Source: Caldilinea sp.
GTDB lineage: Bacteria > Chloroflexota > Anaerolineae > Caldilineales > Caldilineaceae
DNA length: 7,690 bases
Direction of reading: 5' to 3'
Assembly (NCBI GenBank): GCA_026389955.1
Contig: JAPLGY010000700.1
Location: 1 to 7,690 of the forward strand
Under the pieces are notes generated by a model that saw only the letters and a program-made list of their open reading frames with translations, had not been told where the DNA came from and made no database searches. The position numbers and the translations under genes were made by a program. Shown piece after piece: positions 1 to 7,646 of this stretch. Every line of letters begins with the position of its first letter. Within the stretch, counting starts at the first letter, position 1.

Positions 1-1269
1 GCCCTGCTGGCGGCGTTGCTGCTGGCGCTCAACCCCTTGGCCATCAGTTTTGCACCGACTGCATTTACCGACCCCCTGATGGTGCTGGCTGGGCTGTTGG
101 CGCTCTGCCTGGCTGCCAGTCGGCGCTGGCTGTGGGCGGGGATCTGGCTGGGGAGTGCTGTGATGACCAAACAGCAGGGAGTGTTGTTCGCCCCCTGGGT
201 CGTGGCTGCTCTCTTCTGGCCAGCCGAGAGCAGGCCCCGCACCCTCTCGGCGCTGGCCGCCCTGCTGGCTGGGCTGCTCCTGGTCGTGGCTCCGATCGTC
301 TGCTGGGACAGCCTGCGCTTGGCAGTGGCGCCGTCGCCGTGGGATCTGGGTGCTCGCCATGCGAGCGGGCTGGCGCTGGCCGCGCCCGAGAGCTGGCTGC
401 CACGGCTCCTCTCCTGGGCACAGCTGAGCGCAACAGCGCTTGGCCCCCCTTGGCCGTGGGGGTTGCTGCTGGGGGCCGTGGGCTGGCAGGCTCTCCGGCG
501 AGAAAGGCTGGAGGCTGGGATTGGCGGGCGGCGTACAGCCCCGGCGAGCCAACCGGCCTGGGCGCTGGCGCTGTGGGGGCTCTGGTTTCTGGCGCTGCAC
601 CTGCTCTCCACCGCACAGATTTGGGACCGGTATCTGCTGCCGCTGGCCCCGGCAGTGGCGCTGCTGGGGGCCTTTGGGGCCGTGTGGGTGCTGGCCCCCG
701 AAGGACGGTTGTCCGCACGCCAGGGCGCGCTGCCCGCCACAGTCCTGGCGCTGTGGCTGGGCTTGCTGGCCATGCCGGCCAGCCGGGCAGCCCTGGGCCA
801 GCTGGCGCTGGGTGGGGATCGCGGCGCCTTCACAGGCATCGAAGAGATCTCTGGCTGGCTGGCAGAGCGCACCGACGGCCGGCCAGTGCTCTACCACCGC
901 ACCGTCGGCTGGCATTTCAATTTTCATCTGTTTGCGCCGGTCCAGGCCGGCACGCTGGAGCTGCGCTGGTACCCCAGCAGCGTGCATCTGGCGGACAATG
1001 CGGCCAAGAGCCCCCACCGTCCGCGCTACCTGGTGGAGGCCGACTGGTCCCCGGATCGAGACCTGGCGGTCCAGCTGGCGCAGCGCCGGCTGCAAGCCCT
1101 CCCCCTGCTGCGCGCCGGGCGCTTCATCCTCTATGCGATCGGCGAAAAAGAAATCCATCCGCAGCCCTGGCGTCTGTGCGCCCGGCCCACAGGTCTGCCG
1201 ACGGGCTGGGCGCTGTTCGCCCGGGGCAATGTCGAGCCGGCCAGCTCCCCGGTCCGGGGGAGCCCATGA
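1..1269 (+). CDS. GT-C membrane glycosyltransferase, GT39/PMT-like (5' partial)
   Basis: The reading frame is open from base 1 without a start, so the N-terminal part, including the first outer loop that carries the catalytic acidic residue in GT-C enzymes, lies outside the window. The 422 visible residues begin with hydrophobic spans and a TDP motif (residues 23-25), then a short loop with an RR pair, another span and a TKQQG segment. This order is typical of the middle of dolichyl-phosphate-mannose-transferase-like (GT39/ArnT-type) proteins. Further spans continue to about residue 260. The C-terminal 150 residues or so are a soluble domain that probably lies outside the membrane. Family members transfer sugar from polyprenyl-phosphate donors to protein or envelope glycans; donor and acceptor cannot be read here. 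The stop overlaps the next start (ATGA 1266-1269), implying coupled translation with the YfhO-like gene. It could equally be annotated as a generic membrane protein. Confidence 0.75.
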   Translation, partial: ALLAALLLALNPLAISFAPTAFTDPLMVLAGLLALCLAASRRWLWAGIWLGSAVMTKQQGVLFAPWVVAALFWPAESRPRTLSALAALLAGLLLVVAPIVCWDSLRLAVAPSPWDLGARHASGLALAAPESWLPRLLSWAQLSATALGPPWPWGLLLGAVGWQALRRERLEAGIGGRRTAPASQPAWALALWGLWFLALHLLSTAQIWDRYLLPLAPAVALLGAFGAVWVLAPEGRLSARQGALPATVLALWLGLLAMPASRAALGQLALGGDRGAFTGIEEISGWLAERTDGRPVLYHRTVGWHFNFHLFAPVQAGTLELRWYPSSVHLADNAAKSPHRPRYLVEADWSPDRDLAVQLAQRRLQALPLLRAGRFILYAIGEKEIHPQPWRLCARPTGLPTGWALFARGNVEPASSPVRGSP

Positions 1270-4055
1270 ACAGGCGGACAGGGCCCCTGCGCTGGCAGCA
1301 TGGCGCCGCTGCCGGGCTGCTGGCCGGGTTCGTCCTGTGGCTCTACAGCCAGCTGCTCTTCACCGACCGGGTGCTGGCGGGCGGCGACATCCAGCTCTAT
1401 TTCTATCCTTACTGGTCCTACACCGGCGCGCAGCTGCGCGCCGGCGAGCTGCCCTTTTGGAACCCCTATTTGTTTCTGGGGGGGCCTCTGCTGGCCAACC
1501 CACAGGCCGCCGTGCTCTACCCGCTGCACTGGCCGCTCTTTGCAGCCGGCGGCTGGGGTCTGCCGGTGACCGACCAGATCTACTGGAGCGCTGCGCTGCA
1601 CACCTGGCTGTTGGGGCTGGGGGGCTATGCGTTGCTGCGGTTCTGGGGGTATGGGTGGATGCCTGCCCTGTTGGCTGGCCTGCTTTTGGCGGGCAGCGGC
1701 TTTGTCGGCGGGCTGGTCGCCCATATCAACCAGCTCAACGCCACCGCCTGGCTGCCCTGGGCGCTGTGGGTGCTGGCCTGGGCAAAGGCTCGCCTGCCCG
1801 CCCGCCTGGGCTGGCGAGCGGCGGAGTGGTCTGTGCTGCTGCGTGCCAGCGCCCTGTACGCTGTGGCAGTGGCGCTGATGGTGCTGGCGGGCCACACCCA
1901 GACCCTCTTTATCAACCTTTGCGGCCTGGCCCTCTGGCTGCTCTGGCCAGGATCCTGCCGGGCAGCGGGCGGAGCACGCCGTTGCTGGATTGAACCGCTG
2001 CCGTCGCTGGCTGTCTACAGCATTGGGCTGGGGCTGGCGCTGCTGATCGCCGCCCCCCAGTTGCTGCCGGCCCTGGAATTGAGCGCGCTGGGGCTGCGCA
2101 GCGGCGGGCTGAGCTACGGAGAGGCCACCAGCTTCAGCCTGCAGCCGCTGGCGCTGGGCTGGACACTGCTGCCCAGCTACGGGCTGGCCGACCTGGGCGC
2201 AGTCTTCGACACCCCCGGCTACAGCGAATATGTGGCCTATCTGGGGCTGACCGGGCTGGGGGCAGCCCTGCTGGGGATGTGGCGCGGAAAAGGACCCGCC
2301 CGGCCGGCAGGTCTGCTGCTGGCGATGCTGGGGTTTTTGTTGGCTTTGGGGCGCTGGAACCCCCTCTATTTTTTGCTCTACCAGCTGGTGCCCGGTTTTG
2401 ACCTGTTCCGGGCACCAGCGCGCTGGATGATGCTCTACACCTTCGGGATGGCACTGCTGGGGGGCGCCGGGCTGGCAGCCCTGCCAAAAGGTCGGCTGCC
2501 GGTCCTGGCCGGGCTGATCGGACTGGCAGCGGTCGAATTGTGGTTTGCTGCGCGCAGCCTTCCCTACAGCCATCCGACCGCACCGCAGGCTATCTTCGAG
2601 GTGCGCAGCGCGCCAGCCCATCTGCTGACCAGCCCCGACCGGAAATTCCCCGGGGCAGCCGCCCGCTTTCTTGGCATGAGCCAGATCACCTACGACCCTG
2701 GCGATCTGGCCGACTACCGCCGACAGCTGGTCGAAGCGTCCCCCGACCCGCTTGATGCCCAAGCCTTTCAGGAGCTGGTGATCGCGCAGAAGGTGCAGGA
2801 ACTGCTCGTTCCCAATTTGCCCCTCTTCTGGCAGATTCCGGCCGTAGATGGTTTTGACGGCGGCCTGCTGCCGCTGCAGCGGTACCTCCGGCTGGCTGAA
2901 CTGTTGGTGCCGCCTGAGCGGCTGGTGCCAGACGGCCGCCTGCGCGAACAGATCGACCAGGTGCCGCCCAGCAGCCTGTTGGCCATGCTCAACGTCGCCT
3001 ATGTGGTGACCGACAAGGTCGGCGATCTCTGGTTCGAAGATGTCTTCTACGACCGCAGGATCGGGGCTGCACTGGCCCATCTGGACGCTCCGCTGGAGGT
3101 CGAGGTGCCCTCTGTCTTCGAGGCAACACACGTCGACCTGATCGGCGCCGTCGCGGGCGAAAGCGCTGCGTGGGCTCGGGGGACAGAGACGGTGGCCTGG
3201 CTGGAAGTGACAGACCGCTCCGGCGCAGTCGAGCGCCTCCCGCTGACAGCTGGGGGGGAGAGCGGGGCTCATTTTGCCGATGCTGCCCTCGACAGCCCGT
3301 GGGCCGCCCGCAGCGGCGTGACCGTGGCCTACCGCGATCTGGAAGGGGGCCGACAGGAGTACCGGGCCCGGCTGCCGCTGGCCAGCGCCCGCGAGGTGGC
3401 TTCGCTGCGCATCCGGGCGGTCACTGCGCCGGCCACCTTGACCGTCCAGGCGATCACCCTCTACGATGCCCGGACCCGAATGTTTGTCCCGCTGCTGCCG
3501 AGCGACCGCGGCCGCTTTCAACTGGAACACAGCGGCGACGTCAAAATCTACCGCAACTTGGACCTGCTGCCTCGCGCCTTTCTGGCCCGCCAGCCGGTGG
3601 CGGTCGCCGATCTCGAGACAGCCATCGAGGTTGTGCGTGCCTCTGCAGGAACCATTACCCCTGTCGAAGGCACCCTCGACGGGGCCCAGCCGGCCGGGCC
3701 GGCCGACCGGGCCGAACTCCTCGCCTACCAGCCTGAACGGGTGCAGATTCGAACCCAGAGCGCTGCACCGGCATTGTTGGTGCTGAGCGACAGCTTTTAT
3801 CCGGGCTGGTCGGCGACTGTCGATGGCTTTCCAGCCCAGATCAAAGCCACCAACGTCCAGTTTCGTGGGGTCGTGGTGCCGGCTGGGGTGCACACGGTGA
3901 CCTTCACCTTCTTGCCCACCAGCTGGAAGCTGGGAGGGGGGTTGGCTGGATTGGGGGGAGGTCTGCTCCTGGCGCTGGCCAGCATCGGATGCATACTGGG
4001 GGGCAAAGTGCGCTATAATCACAGACACGGCATAGTTACGACAGAGGCACGGTGA
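1266..4055 (+). CDS. YfhO-family membrane protein (putative GT-C glycosyltransferase)
   Basis: The product has 929 residues. After a first membrane span (about 13-31) comes a loop with GGD (39-41), YFYPYW (45-50) and FWNP (64-67), the characteristic first outer loop of YfhO proteins; Asp41 is the likely catalytic acid by analogy with GT-C enzymes. About ten more hydrophobic spans run to about residue 425. A large soluble domain follows (about 430-880), ending with FYPGW (844-848) and a VDG turn, a hallmark of the family, and then a last span near 885-908. In Firmicutes, YfhO is implicated in adding sugars to lipoteichoic acid from an undecaprenyl-linked donor; the acceptor here is unknown. 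The ATG sits in an ATGA overlap with the upstream glycosyltransferase, three bases after GGGGGAG (1256-1262). The same frame is open back to 132, but that stretch overlaps the upstream gene and has no membrane-protein character. Confidence 0.88.
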   Translation: MNRRTGPLRWQHGAAAGLLAGFVLWLYSQLLFTDRVLAGGDIQLYFYPYWSYTGAQLRAGELPFWNPYLFLGGPLLANPQAAVLYPLHWPLFAAGGWGLPVTDQIYWSAALHTWLLGLGGYALLRFWGYGWMPALLAGLLLAGSGFVGGLVAHINQLNATAWLPWALWVLAWAKARLPARLGWRAAEWSVLLRASALYAVAVALMVLAGHTQTLFINLCGLALWLLWPGSCRAAGGARRCWIEPLPSLAVYSIGLGLALLIAAPQLLPALELSALGLRSGGLSYGEATSFSLQPLALGWTLLPSYGLADLGAVFDTPGYSEYVAYLGLTGLGAALLGMWRGKGPARPAGLLLAMLGFLLALGRWNPLYFLLYQLVPGFDLFRAPARWMMLYTFGMALLGGAGLAALPKGRLPVLAGLIGLAAVELWFAARSLPYSHPTAPQAIFEVRSAPAHLLTSPDRKFPGAAARFLGMSQITYDPGDLADYRRQLVEASPDPLDAQAFQELVIAQKVQELLVPNLPLFWQIPAVDGFDGGLLPLQRYLRLAELLVPPERLVPDGRLREQIDQVPPSSLLAMLNVAYVVTDKVGDLWFEDVFYDRRIGAALAHLDAPLEVEVPSVFEATHVDLIGAVAGESAAWARGTETVAWLEVTDRSGAVERLPLTAGGESGAHFADAALDSPWAARSGVTVAYRDLEGGRQEYRARLPLASAREVASLRIRAVTAPATLTVQAITLYDARTRMFVPLLPSDRGRFQLEHSGDVKIYRNLDLLPRAFLARQPVAVADLETAIEVVRASAGTITPVEGTLDGAQPAGPADRAELLAYQPERVQIRTQSAAPALLVLSDSFYPGWSATVDGFPAQIKATNVQFRGVVVPAGVHTVTFTFLPTSWKLGGGLAGLGGGLLLALASIGCILGGKVRYNHRHGIVTTEAR
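4014..4019 (+). promoter_or_regulatory. Possible -10 box (TATAAT) for the AmaP-like gene
   Basis: A perfect TATAAT lies inside the last codons of the yfhO-like gene, 32 bases before the GTG start and 41 before the alternative ATG of the AmaP-like gene. It stands out in G+C-rich surroundings. I see no good TTGACA-like hexamer 16-18 bases upstream, so promoter activity is an inference from the -10 alone. If it is used, the AmaP-like and ScpB genes could be transcribed apart from the glycosyltransferase pair. Confidence 0.4.
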
Positions 4056-4624
4056 GTGGGATGAACATCTTCAATCGTATCGTAGCGGTTTTGCTCTGGA
4101 CAGGCCTGCTGCTGGCCAGCCTGGTTGCAGCGGTCGCCCCCTTGTCGGCGCTGAATTGGCTCCAGACCACGCTGGCCAGCCTGGCAGCATGGCTGGCTGC
4201 CGTCCAGCAAGAGACCCCGGTCTATTTTGTGATTGGCCAGGCTGCCTTTGGAATCGGGGTGCTGCTGGTGCTGGGGGGCTTGCTTTTTTTGGAAGGAACC
4301 AGCCTGCGCCGGCGCGGGGTCCGGGTCCATACCCCAGAAGGAGGTGCGGCTGAGCTGGACACCCTCAGCGTGGCCCGGCGCCTGCAGTGGCACCTGGACC
4401 AACTGGCCGAGGTGATCACCGTGGTGCCCATCGTGCGGCCGCGCGGCAGCACCGTCGACATCCGGCTGGAAATCGAGGCAACACCCCACAGCGATGTGCC
4501 CCTCAAAACCGACGAGGTGGTCGATGTGACCCGCACCGTGGTCGAGCAGGACATGGGGCTGCGGCTGGGAAAACTGGATGTACACATTCGCTGTGCCCCT
4601 TTTACCCCCGAGTGGAGCCCGTGA
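4052..4624 (+). CDS. AmaP/Asp23-like membrane protein (alkaline shock protein family)
   Basis: The product has 190 residues. Two membrane spans (about 8-30 and 57-80) are followed by a basic stretch (LRRRG, 85-89) and a soluble cytoplasmic domain (about 95-182). The segment with VARRLQWHL, a run of beta-like residues around 121-142, the PLKTDEVV stretch and a final GKLDVHI strand resemble the AmaP/Asp23-Gls24 group. In Gram-positive bacteria, AmaP anchors Asp23 at the membrane during envelope stress; whether this homologue does so is unknown. I chose GTG 4052 because it overlaps the upstream stop as GTGA and follows AGAGG (4043-4047). ATG 4061, three codons later, is an equally possible start. 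The stop at 4622-4624 again forms GTGA with a downstream in-frame GTG (4621), hinting at coupling to the ScpB reading frame. The family call rests on recalled sequence pattern, not on an alignment. Confidence 0.72.
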   Translation: MSGMNIFNRIVAVLLWTGLLLASLVAAVAPLSALNWLQTTLASLAAWLAAVQQETPVYFVIGQAAFGIGVLLVLGGLLFLEGTSLRRRGVRVHTPEGGAAELDTLSVARRLQWHLDQLAEVITVVPIVRPRGSTVDIRLEIEATPHSDVPLKTDEVVDVTRTVVEQDMGLRLGKLDVHIRCAPFTPEWSP

Positions 4625-4839
4625 GCGGCCATGCCGACTTTCCCAGCTCTGCCGAGGAGACCGGCCCGTTCTGTCCGCATCCTCCTACACAAATGATCGA
4701 ACGCATGGCCGGAAACGACCCAACTGCTGCGCTGACCCCCCAGAACAGACGCCAGCCTCCGCCCAGCTGGCGGGCTGGGCCAGCCCCCCAGCTGCTGTGG
4801 GCAGAGGCTGCTGCGGACGGGGCACCGGGTGTGGAGGGG
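4621..4839 (+). other. Open stretch upstream of scpB, possibly its N-terminal extension in another frame
   Basis: This covers the gap between the AmaP-like stop and the safe ScpB start. A GTG at 4621 overlaps the previous stop as GTGA and opens a frame that reads about 72 Pro/Ala/Gly-rich codons before entering the scpB region out of frame. Removing one G from the GGGG at 4836-4839 would join it to ScpB as [10 protein letters not shown], a natural ScpB opening. It may be a true N-terminal extension split by a one-base error, or simply a non-coding spacer. The scpB frame itself has stops at 4694 and 4733 in this stretch. Confidence 0.35.
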
Positions 4840-5371
4840 CGCGCTGGAGTGCCTGCTCTTTGTCGCCGATGCGCCGGTCGAGGCTGCCCAGCTGGCGCGG
4901 GCAGTTCATGTTGCGGTCGAGCGGGTCGAGGCAGAACTGCGCTGCCTGGAGGCGGCGTATCAAGCTGCCGGGCGTGGGCTGCGGCTGGCAGAACGCAACG
5001 GGCGTTTTCAGCTTGTGACCGTGCCGGCGGCGGCACCTCTGATCGAGACCTTCCTGACGCTGGAGACAAGTGCCCGGCTGAGCGGCCCAGCGCTGGAGAC
5101 GCTGGCGATCGTGGCCTATCGTCAACCAGCGACACGCGCCCAGATCGAGGCAGTGCGGGGGGTGGACTGTTCGGGCTTGCTGCGTTCGCTGCTGCAGCGT
5201 GGCCTGCTCGAGGAGGTTGACCGGCTCGACGCGCCTGGCCGCCCGGTGCGCTACGGGGTCACCGAGCTGTTTATGCAGCATTTTGGGTTGACCCGGCTGC
5301 AGGAATTGCCTCCTTTGGAGCGGACTGAAGACGAACAGCTCGACACGGTGTTGGCCTCAGAACAGTTTTGA
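4829..5371 (+). CDS. scpB: Segregation and condensation protein B (ScpB)
   Basis: ScpB is the winged-helix subunit that, with ScpA kleisin, works with the SMC ATPase in chromosome condensation and segregation in the cytoplasm. The 180 residues hold two winged-helix domains: about 3-80 (opening [13 protein letters not shown]) and about 84-156. The second has the family signature: [17 protein letters not shown] (84-100), an RGV turn (110-112), a helix ending in [16 protein letters not shown] (135-143) and a closing FMQHFGL. The tail is acidic. The length is close to the usual 180-200. GTG 4829 is the only start in this frame near the family's normal N-terminus, but its ribosome-binding site is poor (GGACGGGG). 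A longer product through a frame error is possible. scpA, often adjacent, is not present; the upstream neighbour is the AmaP-like gene. Confidence 0.92.
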   Translation: MWRGALECLLFVADAPVEAAQLARAVHVAVERVEAELRCLEAAYQAAGRGLRLAERNGRFQLVTVPAAAPLIETFLTLETSARLSGPALETLAIVAYRQPATRAQIEAVRGVDCSGLLRSLLQRGLLEEVDRLDAPGRPVRYGVTELFMQHFGLTRLQELPPLERTEDEQLDTVLASEQF

Positions 5372-5409
5372 CCTTTCCCAAAACTGGCCCGCGCGATCGG
5401 CGTTTTTCG

Positions 5410-5418
5410 TGGTATGAT
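5410..5418 (+). promoter_or_regulatory. Extended -10 promoter element (TGGTATGAT)
   Basis: In the 95-base gap after scpB, TGG followed by TATGAT matches the extended -10 pattern TGn-TATnnT. It lies 48 bases before the chosen DUF2207 start, so the transcript leader would be about 40 bases. No -35 box is evident at normal spacing; the nearest TTGACC (5368-5373) is 39 bases upstream and too distant. Extended -10 promoters often need no -35, which fits. Confidence 0.5.
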
Positions 5419-5455
5419 GTAGAGCAAGAGAAGTTTGTTTCGTCCAAGAAAATGG

Positions 5456-5460
5456 TAGGG
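5456..5460 (+). promoter_or_regulatory. Ribosome-binding site deciding the DUF2207 start
   Basis: TAGGG followed by a six-base spacer precedes ATG 5467. An in-frame ATG at 5452 lacks such a site and would put five extra residues before the signal peptide, so 5467 is preferred. Confidence 0.5.
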
Positions 5461-5466
5461 ATTGCC

Positions 5467-6894
5467 ATGCGTACCTTGTCTCGTTGGTTCGGGTTGTGGT
5501 TGGCGGCGATCCTGGTCGTCAGTCTGGCTGGAGCAGCGGCGTTGCCCGCCAGCGCCGCCGAGAAGAGCCTGGTCTGGGAACGGTTCGACGTCGATCTGCA
5601 GGTCAACCTGGATGGCACCTTTGATGTAGCAGAGCACCAGTCGATTCGATTTTTGGATGGAACCTTTACGTTTGGCTATCGGGACATCCCCAAGCGGCAT
5701 CTGGCCTTTCTTTCGGACTGGTCGGTGGTCGATGCGGCCGGAAACCGCTACACCCAGGCGGAGGGTGGCAGGGTGCCCTACACGTTTGTGGTCGACGACG
5801 TCGGCAGCAGCTATACGATTCGCTGGTATTTCCCGGAAACCGACCAGCCCCAGCGCTACACGTTGCGCTATCGGGTGCACGATGGCCTGCGTTACTATGC
5901 TGGCGGAGACCAGCTGTGGTGGAAGGCGGTCTTTGCCGACCGGCAGTTCCCGGTAGCTGCCTCGCGCGTGCGGGTGGTGGTGCCGAGCCCGGCCACGATC
6001 GAACAATGGGGGGCCTACCTGGGCACGGCGGAGGCGGGCGACGACGTGCTCTCAGGCTTTTCGAGAACGTTGGGGGCCGGTGGCGACCGTGGCGTTGGGG
6101 GTGTTGGGGGTGGCCCTGCTGCTGGGCGGGCCGGTGCTGGTCTATCTGATGTGGTATCGCTTCGGTCGCGACAAACCGGTCGAACGGGTCGCCGACTATC
6201 TGCCCGAACCGCCGGACGAGCTCGCCCCTGGGCTGGCCGGGCTCCTGCTCGACGACAGCGCCGACATGCAAGATGTCATCGCCACGCTGGTCGACCTGGC
6301 ACGGCGCAAGGTGCTGAGCATCACCGAGGTGCACGAGGCTGGTTTTTTCCGCACCGGCACCGATTTTGTCTACCGGCGCGAGGGAAAGGAGGAGCGGCTG
6401 GCTGGCTTCGAACAACAGCTGCTCGCCGCCCTCTTCGGTGTGGGGGAGGAGAAGAAGCTCTCCCAGCTCAAAAACCATTTCTATCGGGACCTGCCCGGCA
6501 TCAAACAGGCCATGTATGCGGAGATGGTCTCCCGTGGCTACTATCCTACTGCGCCGGATTCGGTCCGCACCCTGTTCGGGGTAGTCGGCGGTGCGGCCAT
6601 GCTGCTGGCGCTGTTGGTGGCGTTTGGGTTGAGCACCTGGCTGTTCGAGCTGACCCCTGCTGCGATCTGTCCGGGGATTGGCCTCTTTGTGGTGGCGGTG
6701 GCCATTCTGGTTGCCTCGCGCGCCATGCCGCGCAAGACAGAGAGGGGGGCGGTCGCCGCTGCGCGCTGGAAAGGGTTCAAGGAGTATCTGCGCAACATCG
6801 ATCGCTACGCCGACCTGGAGGCGCAGAAAGCCCTTTGGGACCGCTGGCTGCCCTATGCGATCGCGTTTGGCGTCGACAAGGAGTACATCCGTAA
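5467..6894 (+). pseudogene. DUF2207 membrane protein, N-terminal half (gene broken)
   Basis: Residues 1-31 form a signal peptide: basic MRTLSRW, a hydrophobic core, then ALPASAA before the likely cleavage site. The mature part matches the exported DUF2207 domain: a strand with [23 protein letters not shown] (65-79), [23 protein letters not shown] and QLWWKAVF, ending at [15 protein letters not shown] (172-186). Homology stops at about residue 195 (base 6050). The formal frame stays open to TGA 6894, but its product beyond that point is an implausible Gly/Arg/Ala-rich shadow of the other frame. DUF2207 proteins are envelope proteins of unknown biochemical role with an exported N-terminal domain, a membrane span and a cytoplasmic region. 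The matching C-terminal half continues in another frame from about 6053. ATG 5467 was chosen for its ribosome-binding site and signal peptide; the frame is open back to 5368. Confidence 0.75.
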
Positions 6895-7414
6895 ATTTGA
6901 GGGGGCCAGCGCCCCGGCGCCCGGCTGGTACATTCCCTCGCCCGATCTTTACGGCCCCTACCGTCGGCGCTACTTTGGCGGTGGGTTGCCTGGGGGAGGC
7001 GAAGGAGGCGGCGAAGAAAAGGGGGGTACCCTTGGAGGGGGTCTGGGCGAAGCTTCGCGCGGGATGGGCGGTGGTCACAGAGAGAAAGCAGGTGACTATG
7101 ATCGGGAGTGGCAAGACAGTCGGTCTGGTGTTGATGGGGGTCAGCGCGGCCCTGCTGTTGGTCTTCAGCATCTGGGTGTTGGCTGCGCTGGCGGGCAACG
7201 AGACGACCGGCGCGGGGGCCGTTTTGGGGTTGCTCCTGGCCTTGCTGGTCATGGGCCCGCTCTTGGGTGCCGGGGCCTATCTCTTCCGTCGGGGCGGGCA
7301 AGAACAGCGCGAATATGCCCAGGTGGCCAAAGAAAAACAGATTCTCAACGCGGTGCTGGCCCGCGGCCAGGTGACGATTCACGAACTGATCGTCGACCTG
7401 CAGTTGCCCCGTGA
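6053..7414 (+). pseudogene. DUF2207 membrane protein, C-terminal half (gene broken, abnormal tail)
   Basis: This frame resumes DUF2207 character with AFRERWGPV just before a membrane span (bases about 6080-6150), then YRFGRD (6155-6172), the usual motif after that span. A cytoplasmic domain follows ([28 protein letters not shown]). Two more spans (about 6577-6720) lead to [34 protein letters not shown] and a Gly-rich tail (about 6976-7065). All of this is typical DUF2207 order. Without the N-terminal half there is no proper start; GTG 6080 is only the first in-frame start codon and falls in the membrane segment. After GMGGG the frame runs about 115 more codons to TGA 7414, overlapping the next gene by 317 bases. 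That extension looks non-native, so the true end was probably near 7065-7095. Roughly 50-70 residues that normally link the exported domain to the span appear absent, judged from memory of the family. Confidence 0.75.
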
Positions 7415-7646
7415 GGAAATCGAGCGTATGATTCAGAGTCTGGTGGGCAAACAGCTTTTCAGTGGCGCCATCAACTGGGAAAAGGGTCTGCTCTACAGCG
7501 TGGAGAGCCAAAAACTCACCAGTGACCACCGGTGTCCCAACTGCGGCGGAGAGCTACAATTTGCAGGCAAAGGGCTGATCGCCTGCCCATACTGTGGCAG
7601 CCAGGTCTTTTTGACCAGACGGGCGGCCGCACAGACAGCCCCCTGA
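7098..7646 (+). CDS. Small membrane protein with winged-helix-like segment and C-terminal zinc ribbon
   Basis: The product has 182 residues. Two hydrophobic spans (about 7-32 and 38-64) place a short loop (NETTGAG) on one side, with RRGGQEQRE after the second span suggesting that the rest is cytoplasmic. Residues about 76-138 look like a winged helix: [22 protein letters not shown], then [19 protein letters not shown] and a wing with [11 protein letters not shown] zinc ribbon closes the protein, with CPNC (146-149) and CPYC (163-166) as the four metal ligands. No enzyme motif is visible. A role in membrane-tethered regulation or protein contact is possible but unproven, and I do not recognise a named family. 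ATG 7098 follows AGGTGA (7090-7095), a good match to the 16S tail, and precedes the first span cleanly. The frame is open further upstream (to about 6678), but that part is a shadow of the DUF2207 gene. Confidence 0.8.
   Translation: MIGSGKTVGLVLMGVSAALLLVFSIWVLAALAGNETTGAGAVLGLLLALLVMGPLLGAGAYLFRRGGQEQREYAQVAKEKQILNAVLARGQVTIHELIVDLQLPREEIERMIQSLVGKQLFSGAINWEKGLLYSVESQKLTSDHRCPNCGGELQFAGKGLIACPYCGSQVFLTRRAAAQTAP

Noticed and set aside
132..1265. Open extension of the yfhO-like frame upstream of ATG 1266
   Set aside because: It overlaps the glycosyltransferase, whose frame shows membrane spans; the extension is Gly/Ala/Arg-rich and lacks family residues.
1131..4028. 965-codon open frame on the minus strand opposite the yfhO-like gene
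   Set aside because: It is Gln/Pro/Gly/Arg-rich with no membrane or domain pattern, and mirrors the G+C-rich codon bias of the clearly real plus-strand gene.
4387..5220. 277-codon frame across the amaP-like/scpB region
   Set aside because: Only its part from 4621 to about 4839 could be coding; the rest is a Cys/Arg/Gly-rich shadow of the AmaP-like and ScpB genes.
5371..5406. Possible terminator after scpB (GC-rich stretch followed by TTTTT at 5402-5406)
   Set aside because: The best inverted repeat I can find has only about three paired bases, too weak for a rho-independent terminator.
6678..7097. Upstream extension of the zinc-ribbon gene frame, which would overlap DUF2207
   Set aside because: The stretch has no plausible protein character and the DUF2207 frame here carries clear motifs; ATG 7098 has a good ribosome-binding site.
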